Shown one piece after another: positions 1 through 12,000 of a DNA stretch of 64,000 nt; within the stretch, counting starts at the first letter, position 1; every line of letters starts with the position of its first letter. Below the pieces are notes generated by a model, which was not told where the DNA came from, searched no databases, and saw nothing but the letters and a program-made list of their open reading frames with translations. Made by a program: the position numbers and the translations under genes. Source of the stretch: AC-43 sp963728855 (GTDB taxonomy: Bacteria; Actinomycetota; Actinomycetes; Mycobacteriales; Micromonosporaceae); the NCBI GenBank assembly GCA_963728855.1, contig CAVSLN010000011.1, forward strand, positions 288,373-352,372, written 5' to 3'.

Positions 1-3000
1 CGGGTCGCGCCATTCCGCGATGGCCAGCACATCCGCGGGCTTCCGAACCTCCATATAGCCTTTCTGGACCGACAGTACCAGTTCCTGATCGAACTGCTCG
101 TCGGTGGACGCGACGGATCCCACCTCGTGCTTTGTCCCGTGAACCATGGTTTCAATGCGCACGTCATATGGCGCCGACCGTTGCCCAGAGGGCAGCGACG
201 GGGCGTCCCGGCTCAGGCGGAACAGCCGCCACTTCATACCACTCGTCAGTTCGCGCTCGAGGTAGAACCGCTCGCCGAGGAACCATACTTCGGTGGCGTC
301 GGTGACTTGTCGGTATGTGAACAGTCCGTTGGTGTTGGCGATGTCGGTGGCCGACAGCACCATCGGGGTTTGGGTTGGCCGGTTCGACCCGGCGGCCCGG
401 TGTGGCTGTCCGGCAGTGGCGGCGAGTGCCCGGGCGAGGTCGGCGGGTGTGGTGCCGAGGTCGGTGGTGGAACCGTCAGGGTGCACCTCGCGGTAGGGCG
501 CCGGACCGGGGCGGGGGTCGGTGTAGTCGCGCACGATCACGCGTGCCGGTACCTGACGGGCCCGCACCTGCTGGGCGATGCGCTGCAGGAACGAGGTGTC
601 CGTGCTGGCGGTGTCGAAGACGATCAGCGTGGCCTGCACCCGCTGGACCCCGTCGACCAGGTCCGCCTCCGACAACGGCTGCCCGTTGCCGTCGGGATGC
701 AGCAGGAACCGCCCCGCAGCGTCGAGCAGCGGTGCGATGGTCCCGTGCACCACCGCGACGTTACCGGAGTAACCCGCCTGGGCCAGGCCGGCAGCCAACG
801 CCTGGTCGCCTGGCGTAGCCGGCCTCAGAGTCAGCAGCGTGCCCCGGTTCCCCGGCAACGGCTGCCGGTACAGGTCGACCAGCGGCTGGTCCGCCCGAGC
901 CAACGGCACCAGGGCCTGGTAGTGCTTGCCGGAACGCTCAACATATGCCGACGGAACCCCGGGCTGGTGCTGCCCCGCATACAGCTTCCCGTCCTGGAAA
1001 ATCAGCACGCTCATCCAGGGGGCGTAGACCATGGGAAACAACATCGGCACAGAGTCACCGACCGGCGAGTCCCACAACCGCACATCGAGCATCCCCTCGA
1101 CCAGCAGGTCCACCGTGTCCAGCAACGGCTGCTCGACCACCAGTTGCACCAACCGCCGCCCGCCCGCACCTTCTGGGTCGTGTTCTGCCTCCGCCGCGGC
1201 CAGGTAGCCGGACAACTCCTGCCGCACATCAGCGTCGCCATCATCGATCAAGTCGGCCAGCCACTGCTTGCGGTCCGCCCACCACCGTGCCGCCTGGAAC
1301 CGGTCCAGGTCCTCATCCCGCGGCCCGGGGTAATAGGCCAACTCCTGGCCCAGGACCTGGACATCCCGGTCCGGGTCCAGACCCCTCTGCCTGGCCCGTT
1401 CCCGTACCTGCTCGTCGATCGAGTTCTGGACCGCGTCGCTCCACTGCTGCCCGCTCAGCGGCGGCTCCGGCACATCCGCGGTCAAGTCCTCGACCAGTTG
1501 GTCGGGAAGCGCCTCAACCACCAACTGACCGGGGGTCCGGCCCACCAGCGGCACCAGGTCCTCCCACAGCTCACGAACCCGCTCCTCCCCACGTTCACGC
1601 ATGTTCTGGATGCTGGCCACCTCGGCCGGCACCGGCAGGCCCTGTAGATGCACACTCAGCGGGACCGCCGCGAACGCACAGTGCCCATCGGGGGCAACGT
1701 CCCACCGCCGCATCAGCCCGGGACCCTCCACCCGCACCACACCGGCGGGCAGCGGCAACGCCTCCAGCCGACGCTGGCCGCCTCCAGCCACCCTGCGGCT
1801 GGGCGCCAGCCGGCCCCCCACCGACTCGCCCCCCCGCTCAACAACCCAGTCATAACCCAACGCGCTCATTGTGAACGTCGGATCCGCGATCGCCTGCCGC
1901 AGCGCACCACTGTGCGGATCCTGGAACTCCAACACCGCGAACGTCGCCCCCACAAACACATCCACCAACACGCCACGCTCGGCCAACGCCGCACCAACCC
2001 CCGGCTCCAACGCAATGAACCCCTCGTCCACCGGCACATGCCAGCCACCCCGCCCATCGGGCTGCGACGACCCCTTGAACCCCACCACCGCCACACCCTC
2101 GGGAATCTCCACCTCCACCGCACCCGACCCAACAGCGGCCACCAACCCCACACCATGAGCAGCGATATCCGTGGCCTGCACCACCCCCGACCCCAACCCA
2201 CCCCCACGACCTACACCAGCAGCCGCCCCACCAGCCCCAACCGGCAACACCCCCGCACCGGCCAACTCTTTCTCTTCGTCGACGGGAGCGGGAATCGCAT
2301 CAGTAACCACAACCCCGGGCGGCCACCCACCGCGACCGCCACCGTCCAGCACCCTTTGCCAGTCCCGATCCGTCAATACGAACGACTCGGACGCTATCGC
2401 CTGCCGCCACCGGCCCGACCGATCCCGGTAGATCACATAGGCGAAATCCCTACCCAAAACAAGCCTGACATACTCACCTGCTTCGTAAAGGTCCTTGCCA
2501 TGCTGCACCGGAAGCGTAATCTCGGGTGCGGATTGGGCTCCCCACACGGTCTTTATGCCGAAGGATGACGACGAAAACTTCGCCATCGAGCGCGATGTCA
2601 CAATGGCCGGCACATCCTTGGGCTTTCCGGCCTGCATATGACCTTCCCAGAACGCTTTCTCCTTCTGCCTGCGAAACACTTGATCGGACAGCGTTACGGA
2701 TCCCACGTGTTCGAATTCCTTTTGGGCCGGACGGCGCACCACAACCTTCACGTTATTTTCCGCCGGCTCAGGGGCAATTTGTTTCAACCGCACCCAAAGC
2801 CAGTCATTCGCGGTGCGGCCGCTGACGCGGAGCCTCTTTTCCTTCCCGAGGAGCAGGCGCTGTCCTACGAGCTGCCGGTACCGGTACACCTCATCGCCCT
2901 TGGCGATGTCGGTGGCCGAGACCACGTGCGGCTTGGTTGGCTCGCCCTCAGCAAGCTCATCTGGTTGTGGCGCAGTGGACGTGAGGTTCCGGGCGGCCTC

Positions 3001-6000
3001 GCCAAGCGTGACGCCCAGGTCGGTGGTGGAACCGTCAGCATCTACCTTCCGGTAGAGCGCCTGATCAGGAGACAGGCTCGGGTCGCCGTCGCGGACGATG
3101 ACGCGCACCGGTCGCTCACCGGTCGACAAACGCCCAACAACCCCCTCAACGAACGAGGTGCCCCCGCCTTCGACAAACGCACCGACGGTCTCAAAGACCA
3201 CCAGCCCGACCCCCGCACGCTGGACCGCGCCGGCGACGTCCTCCACCGTCAAAGACCACCCGTTGCCCAGCCGCAACAGGTAACCGGGAACCGCATTGCC
3301 TGCCTGCTCCGGCTCGATCCTTCCGCGCAACACAAGGACGTGACCGAAGCGATACACCACCCCTTTCAGGTCAGCGGCCAACGACCAGTCCTCCGGCCCG
3401 CTCAGCCCCACGGTCAACAGATCCCCGGCAACGCTGTGCAGCACCGGCACCCGGCGCAGGCGGCGGACGATGTCGTCGGCCACCGTCGCCTCCGGTTGGA
3501 CAGCCGACGACGGTGGAGCTGACCCACCCGCCGGACCGCTGCCCCGACCCGCCGACGTGCCGCCCCGCCCCTTTGGTGCCAGATGGACACCGGTGTCCAC
3601 GCCCTCCACACGCACCGCCCGGATACCGTCGTACGGCCACTCGTCGTTGACCACGTCCCACGGCTCCCCGCCCAGGTCATCCGGCGTCAGCAGCACCCAC
3701 GAATGCCCGCCCACCGTGACCAACTCGCCCGGCAACTCCACCGAACCGGCGATGAGATCATCGACCGAAGCCAACACACCACCAGCAACCAGCCCCAACC
3801 CGGCCGCCTGCTCAGCACGCGCGTCCACAAACCGGCGGGCCAACCCGTCAGACAACGCGGCAGCCTCACACGAGGCAAGGACAACAGACTCCTCCACCGT
3901 GATCCCGAACTCGCTCGCCAGGACACCGGCCACCACAATGTTCAACTGCCCCGCGCTCAGCAACACCCTGCCCTGCGTACCGTCCGCACGCACCACCGGC
4001 ACCTCGACCCGCTCACCACGCGCCCTCACCAACACCCGCGCCCACTCACCCGCAGGCACCAACGGCCCACGGGTACCGGACAGGTCCTCATCCGACAGCA
4101 ACGCCACACCACGCCACCCCTCGGGCAACACCCGCACCACGATCGGCTCACCATCAGCCAACCACACACCATTCGACCGCCGAACATCACGCGCCACCAA
4201 CGGTTCGTGCGGAATAGAGCTGTCAAGCCGGGCCGCGCCAGGCCCGGCCTGAGGCGACCGTGACAGCGAGGGGCCGGATCCGGCCGTCGCGGGTCGCAGC
4301 AGTCCCCGCTCGGCGAACAGCCGCTCGGCGTACACGGCGGCGGCCTCCAACGGCCGGTTCACATGGTCGTGCCACAACTCCCGCGAATCGCCACCAGTAC
4401 GCCCAGCCAACGCCCGCTGCCGCGCCTCCTCATCGTGTACGTCCCACCGCTTCCCCCGCGCGTTGTGCTCGACATGCACGAACTCGTGCAGCAGCCACGC
4501 CGCCAGCTCATCCGGCCGCTCCTCGGTGTTGGAGATGGTCACCGTCCCGCGGCCCGGCTGCGGACCCGGCTCGTAGAGGCTGCGCAGGTGCCCCGGCAAC
4601 GGCCCCCACTTCACCGTCACCCCCGTCGGGTCCAGCCCCGCTCTGCCGGCCAGCCAGGCACCCAACTGCTCCAACGCCCACGCCCGCCGGTCCGGCCCTT
4701 GCTGACCGGACAGCGCATCCCACAACAGCCCCGCGTACGTGTGGTACCCGTCGATCACCTCCTCCCCCAGCAACCGCAACTCCCCGGCCCCGGCCGGCCG
4801 GCCCGACACCAGATCCCGACTGGTGAACCCGTCCGGACTACGCAACCGGGTAATCGACTCACCCGCCGAACCCAACTCCTCATCAGACGACTCAGCCAAG
4901 TCCTCATCGGAAGACTCGCCCGACCCGTCCGACGGCGGCCGGGACGAACCAGCGCGCTGCGAGCCCGCCCGGACACCCCCCACCGGACCAGAACCCGACG
5001 CTTCCAACCGCATCGGCTCACCCGAACCGGACTGGGCCGGTTCCGTCCGCTCACCATCGGCCGACCACACACCATCCGAATCACGCCGCAGGTCAAACTC
5101 CCCCGGCAGAGCCGGAGGCCGACCGCGATCCGGTGCAGCGGGAATACCCGTCACCGGATACGACGGTGGAGCTGAGCTACCCGCCGCCGAAGACGACCCA
5201 GCACCGGCCGGGTCTGACAGGTGCCCGACGTGCGACGGTCCGGGCAGCTGCGAGCCGGACTCCTGACCGTATGGCAGGTTCGCAGGGCTGGGGGGCGCAC
5301 CACCGCCACCACGGTTGTCCCGTACCCAGCGGCCGTCACCACTCCAGTCCCGGTACACGATCGGCACTCCGGTGTCCGGATTGGTCCACTCGAACACCTG
5401 CGGTGTCAGATACCGGCCATGCAAAGTGATGCTGAGTTCCGTTCCGGTCTCGGATCGCCGCGTGATCGTGAGCGTCCCCGGCCCAGCCACGCCGGTCTCG
5501 TCGACCTCCATCGGACCCGACGGCTGCCCTGCGGTATGACCCGCGGATGCACCGCCCCTGGCGAGCGCAAAGGCGCGGTCGACGCCGGCCCGCCAACCAG
5601 ATGTTTCGCTGGGGGCAGGAATGGCCTCAGTGACCACGACCGCGTCAGGGGCCTGGGCCCTCGCTCCCAGCTCATCCCGCATCGCTCGGAAACCCGGAGG
5701 CGCGATCAGTTGCCCCCACCCGCCAGGAGCATCCGGGTCCGGGTAGTAGGCAACGGCGAAGTCCTCACCAAAGATCACCAAGAGGCGTTCGTGGCCTTCG
5801 CTAAGTTGTTTTCTCAGCGTTTCAGGCAGGTAGATTGCTGCGCTAGACGCTGCCGGGTGGTAGCGGTCTTTCCACGGGTCGCGCCATTCCGCGATGGCCA
5901 GCACATCCGCAGGCTTTCGAACCTGCATATAGCCTTTTTGGACCGACAGTACCAGTTCCTGATCGAACTCCTTGTCGGTGGACGTGGCGGATCCCACCTC

Positions 6001-9000
6001 GTGCTTTGTCCCATGAACCATGGTATCGATGCGAACGTTATACGTCGTCCGCCGTTGCCCAGAGGGCAGCGACGGGGCGTCCCGGCTCAGGCGGAGCAGC
6101 ACCCATTTCCTACCGCCCGTTAGTTCGCGCTTGAGGTAGAAGCTCTCGCCGAAGAACCATATTGTGCGACTGACGGGGACTTGCCGGTATGTGAACAGTC
6201 CGTTGGTGTTGGCGATGTCGGTGGCCGACAGCACCATCGGGGTTTGGGTTGGCCGGTTCGACCCGGCGGCCCGGTGTGGCTGTCCGGCAGTGGCGGCGAG
6301 TGCCCGGGCGAGGTCGGCGGGTGTGGTGCCGAGGTCGGTGGTGGAACCGTCAGGGTGCACTACGCGGTAGGGCGCCGGACCGGGGGTGGGGTCAGCGTGG
6401 TCGCGCACGATCACGCGTGCCGGTAGCTCACGGGCCCGCAACTGCTGGGCGACGCGCTGCAGGAACGAGGTGACCATGCCGATGGTGTCGAAGACGACCA
6501 GCGTGGCCTGTGCCCGTTGGATCGCGTCGACCAGGTCCGCTTCCGACCACGGCTGCCCGCCGTCGTCGGGATGCAGCAGCACCCGGTACCCCGCAACGTC
6601 GACCAGCGGTCCGATGGTCCCGTCCGCCACCACGATGTGGCCGGAGTATTTCGCCTGGGCCAGGCCGGCAGCCAACGCCTGGTCGCCTGGCGTAGCCGGC
6701 CTCAGAGTCAGCAGCGTGCCCCGGTTCCCCGGCAACGGCTGCCGGTACAGGTCGACCAGCGGCTGGTCCGCCCGAGCCAACGGCACCAGGGCCTGGTAGT
6801 GCTTGCCGGAACGCTCAACATATGCCGACGGAACCCCGGGCTGGTGCTGCCCCGCATACAGCTTCCCGTCCTGGAAAATCAGCACGCTCATCCAGGGGGC
6901 GTAGACCATGGGAAACAACATCGGCACAGAGTCACCGACCGGCGAGTCCCACAACCGCACATCGAGCATCCCCTCGACCAGCAGGTCCACCGTGTCCAGC
7001 AACGGCCGATCGAGCACCAGTTGCACCAACCACCGCCCGCCCGCTTCTTCTGGGTCGTGTTGTGCCTGCGCCGCCTCCAGGTAGTCGGACAACTTCTGCA
7101 GCACACCCCCGTCACGGTCATCGATCGCGTCGGCCAGCCACTGCTTGCGGTACGCCCACCCCTGCGCCGCCTGGAACCGCTGTCGGTCCTCATCCAGCGC
7201 CGCGGGATAGTAGGCCAACTCCTGGCTCAGCTCCTGGACATCCCGGTCCAGGTCCAGACCCCTCTGCCTGGCCCGTTCCCGCACCTGCTCGTCGATCGAA
7301 TTCTGGGCCGCGTCGCTCCACTGCTGCCCGCTCAGCGGCGGCTCCGGCACATCCGCGGTCAAGTCCTCGACCACGTCGTCGGGAAGCGCCTCAACCACCA
7401 ACTGACCGGGAGTCCGGCCCACCAGCGGCACCAGATCCTCCCACAGCTCACGAACCCGCTGCCCCCCCAGTTCACGCATGTCCTCGATGCTGGCCACCTC
7501 GGCCGGCACCGGCAGGCCCTGCAGATGCATACTCAGCCGGGCCGCCTCGAACGCACAGTGCCCATCGGGGGCAACGTCCCACCGCCGCATCAGCCGGTGA
7601 CCCTCCACCCGCACCACGCCGGCGGGCAGCGGCAACGCGTCCAGCCGACGCTGCCGGCCTCCAGCCCCCCTGCGGCTGGGCGCCAGCCAGCCCTCAACCG
7701 ACTCGCCCTCCCGCCCAAGAACCGAGAGGAAACCCAACAAGCTCATGGTGAACGTCGGATCCGCTATCGCCTGCCGCACCGCACCACCGTCCGGATCCTG
7801 GAACTCCAGCACCGCGAACGTCGCCCCCACAAACACATCCACCAGCGCGCCACCGTCGGCCAACGCCGCACCAACCCCGGGCTCCAGCGCAATGAACCCC
7901 TCCTCCTCCACCGACACCTGCCAGCCGCCCCGCCCGTCGGGCTGCGGCGACGACCTGAACCACGCCACCGCCACGCCCGCGGGAATCTCCACCTCCACCG
8001 CACCCGATCCAACAGCGGCCACCAACTCCGCACCGTAAGCAGCGATATCCGTGGCCTGCACCACCCCCGACCCCAACCCACCCCCACGACCCGCACCACC
8101 CTCCGCCCCACCAGCCCCAACCGACGACACCCCCTGGCCGACTACTTCTTCCTCTTTCATGGGAGCGGGAATCGCATCATTAACCACCACCCCGGCAGGC
8201 CACCCACGGCCACCGACACCGGCCAGCACCGCTTCCCAGTCGTCATCCGTCACTTCGAACGACACCTTCACTATCGCCTGCCGCCACCGGCCCGCCGGAT
8301 CCCGGTAAACCACATAGGCGAAATCCCTACCCAAAACAAGCCTGACATACTCGCCTGCTTGGTAAGGGCCCTTGCCAAGCTCTGGCGGAAGCGCAATCGG
8401 GGGTCCGGATCCAGGGTCCGATGTGGTCTTTATGCGCGGGGCTTGGGACGTACGCATCACCACCGGGCGCGATGTCACAATGGCCGGCACACCATCAGGC
8501 TTCCCGGTCTGCATATGACCATCCCAGAACGCCATCTCCTTCTGCGTGCGAAAAACTTGGTCGGTCAGCGTCACGAATCCCGCGAGTTGGAATTCATCGT
8601 CGTCCCGACCGCGCACCGCAACCTGCACGTTCTTTTGCGCCGGCTCACGGGCAATTTGTTTCAAGCGCACCCAGAGCCAGTCGCCCGCGGAGCGGCCTCT
8701 GATGGTGAGAGCCCTTCCCGTCCCGAAGCCCAGGCGCCTATCTCCAGCGAGCTTCCGGTACCGGTACACCTCATTGCCGTTGGCAATGTCGGTGGCCGAG
8801 ATCACGTAGGCGTACGGTTTGGTTGGCTCGCCCTCGGCAGGCTCATCTGGTTGTGAGGCAGTGGACGTGAGGTTCCGGGCGGCTTCGGCCAACGTGACGC
8901 CGGGGTCGGTGGCGGAACCGTCAGCATGTACTTCCCGGTAGAGCGCCTGATCGGGAGAGAGGGTCGGGTCGCGGACGATGACGCGCGGCGGTCGCTCACC

Positions 9001-12000
9001 GGTCCGCAAATGCCTGGCAACCCTCCGAACGAACGCGGTGGACGCACCGGCGGTGTCAAAGACGACCAGCCCGATCCCCGCATCCCGGATCGCGTCGGCG
9101 ACCTTCAGATCTACCGTCTTCGGACCGAACACTCCGCGGATCACAATGATGTGACCGAAGCGATATACCACCCCTTTCAGGTCAGCGGCCAACGACCAGT
9201 CTTCCGGCCCGGCCGGCCCCACGGTCAGCAGATCCGCGCCAACGCCGTGCAGCAACGGCACCCGGCGCAGGCCGCGGGTGATGTCGCTGGCCGACATTAC
9301 CTTCGGTTGAACAGCCGACGACGGCGGAGCTGACCCACCCGCCGGACCGCTGCCCCGACCCGCCGACGTGCCGCCCCGCCCCTTTGGTGCCAGATGGACA
9401 CCGGTCCGCACACCCTCTACATGCACCGCCCGGATACTGTCGTACGGCCACTCGTCGTTGACCACGTCCCACGGCTCCCCGGCCAGGTCATCCGGCGTCA
9501 GCAGCACCCACGAATGCCCGCCCACCGTGACCAACTCGCCCGGCAACTCCACCGAACCGGCGATGAGATCATCGACCGAAGCCAACACACCACCAGCAAC
9601 CAGCCCCAACCCGGCCGCCTGCTCAGCACGCGCGTCCACAAACCGGCGGGCCAACCCGTCAGACAACGCGGCAGCCTCACACGAGGCAAGGACAACAGAC
9701 TCCTCCACCGTGATCCCGAACTCGCTCGCCAGGACACCGGCCACCACAATGTTCAACTGCCCCGCGCTCAGCAACACCCTGCCCTGCGTACCGTCCGCAC
9801 GCACCACCGGCACCTCGACCCACTCACCACGCGCCCTCACCAACACCCGCGCCCACTCACCCGCAGGCACCAACGGCCCACGGGTACCGGACAGGTCCTC
9901 ATCCGACAGCAACGCCACACCACGCCACCCCTCGGGCAACACCCGCACCACGATCGGCTCACCATCAGCCAACCACACACCATTCGACCGCCGAACATCA
10001 CGCGCCACCAACGGTTCTTGCGGAATAGAGCTGTCAGGCTCCGTAGCGGGACCGAACTGCGTCCCCGCTTCATGCAGGGCCTCTGTGCGCGTGGTAGGCG
10101 GGATCTCGGCGTGCCACAACGACTGCTCGGGGCTCGCGGACTCCACCTCGCCCGGGTCCGGTCGCGACGGCCCGGCCGGCACCATCTCAACGGCCAACAG
10201 CCCCGACAACGCAAAGCCGTCGGTCAATGGCGTGAACGCCAGCTCCTCGAACGTGCCCGGGAACTTCGCCTCGGTGGCGGGCCACACGTCGAGGAACACC
10301 GCATCTCCACCCTCACCAACGGCAAGGAACACGTGCGCGAAAGGCCACCCCCGGCCCTTCACCACCACGAGACCAAGCCGACCCTGACCGTCCGCCGAGG
10401 CAACCAACTCCAGCAACTGGTCGTAGCTACTCACCTTTACCACCGGCCACTGGACGTCGCGTTGGTCGCGCGGCTGCAAGGTCCGCAACAGATCCAACCC
10501 GAACGGCCCCGGCGCCGGAACTGGGTACTTCTCGCTGCCGCACAGAAGGTTCGCGGCCGCGACCGCCGCCGGCCCACAGACCATTGAATATTCACCGACT
10601 TCAGCAAACCTGTCGTCGGCAGCAAGCCAAACACGCACCATCCGCATCCATTCGCCGTGCCGGGCAAGCACCTCATCAGCCGACAACCCCAGCACCACAC
10701 GACCACCACCCGTATCCCGTACGGCCGGCGCCAACCCACCGGCCGTCGAGGCACCAGCCACCGGCGGATCACCCGGGAGTCCGTCGGCGGTCTGGCGGCT
10801 GCCCGCGCCAGACGTGCCGGCATCGCCCGTCGGCCCAGACGGACGGCCCGCCCGCGCACCCCGCCCGCCATCCGGCCGATGAGCGGGGAGCGAGCCAGCG
10901 ACCGGGTCGAGTTCCATCGAGCCCGACGACGAGCTGTCGCTCACATCTGCCGGGCCGACGTCGATCCACCCGTCCAGAACTACCTCCGCCGTGAGCACGC
11001 GCCCCCCGGCCTTGTCCAGGATCGCCGTCGAAGGATCGGAGAGGCTGACCACACTGACGGTCACCCGCACGGGTACGGCAAACTCCAGATGGCCTGGCTG
11101 GACACGTCCCGGTGTACCGGGCCCGGCCGGGACGAGGTCACCGGCGGGCCGCACCTGCACCCGCAGCCCGTACCGCTGGATCCTTGTATTCGTCGTATCG
11201 GGCGCGAGCAGCAGGACACTGGGCAGCCACTGCATCGACGCCGGCAACCAAGCCAGCTGCAACCACTCGGCAAGCGGACGCGCGGGGTCGCCCGTCGGCG
11301 TGCCCGAATCCGCATCGGCCGGCATCCAGTCGCCGACCAGCAGACTGCGGTCGCTGAGCAGGCTGAGTGCCCTTTCCCATACCGGCTCCGGCCGGGCAAC
11401 CGGACCTGGCAGCGGCGACTGCAGACGGGTAAGGACCGCCCAGGGCGGGACCTGGTCGGGCCACCATCGCGCCGGCGCCGAAGCGGCGGCGTCGACATCG
11501 GTGACCACGACCAGAGGTCCCGACGAGCCGAGCCGCACGGCAAGGCCGGGCGCCAGCTCCGCCATCGGGCCTTCGAGGGTCGCTGGCTCCTCGGCCTCAT
11601 CATGCTCCGCAGCGAGGAACTCCAACTCGTCGGTCAGGAGCCTCACCCGCACCTCCTCCCGGGCCTCTCTCGGGTCATAGATCATCCACTCGGGGGCATC
11701 GTCGGACGCGTCCAGCACCCGGACCGCCGCAAGCTCACTCACGGGCAGGTGATGGCCGGGCGGATACACCATCACCTTCACCACCGGCGCCCGCCAGTTC
11801 CTCAGCCACCGCAGCACCGCCCCGAGGGTTTCCACCTCGTCCAGTTCCACGTGGGTAAGCAGGTATTCCACTTCCCGGAACAACTCCCGCGCCTGCTCCC
11901 GCGACAGGCTGGGCAGCGGTGCATCGAAGACCGCGGCCGGTGCCGGCAGCGGGTTCAGGGTCATCGACTCGACGAACTCGCCGAGGATCCACGTATTGCG

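Larger units (their letters stand above)
1..4225 (-). repeat. Left unit of the ~4.2-kb internal tandem duplication
   Basis: Collinear with 5,875-10,036 at an offset of 5,811-5,877 bp: module B, module A, receptor-like beta segments, OTU, module A and the start of the next block. Identity is mosaic, with blocks such as 784-1,135 and 3,640-4,220 almost unchanged and others strongly diverged. The unit may extend beyond the left edge. Confidence 0.85.
5875..10036 (-). repeat. Right unit of the ~4.2-kb internal tandem duplication
   Basis: Counterpart of 1-4,225. Between the units lie 1.65 kb holding the HEFVH zincin and Pro/Ser-rich linkers, so the repeating architecture is about 5.85 kb (1,950 codons) and stays in frame. 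Confidence 0.85.

Noticed and set aside
127..10587. Plus-strand open frames of 400-780 codons opposite the giant gene
   Set aside because: They are His/Arg/Pro/Gln-rich mirror images of the minus-strand frame, as expected in GC-biased coding DNA; no domain was recognised in any, whereas the minus strand carries enzyme motifs.
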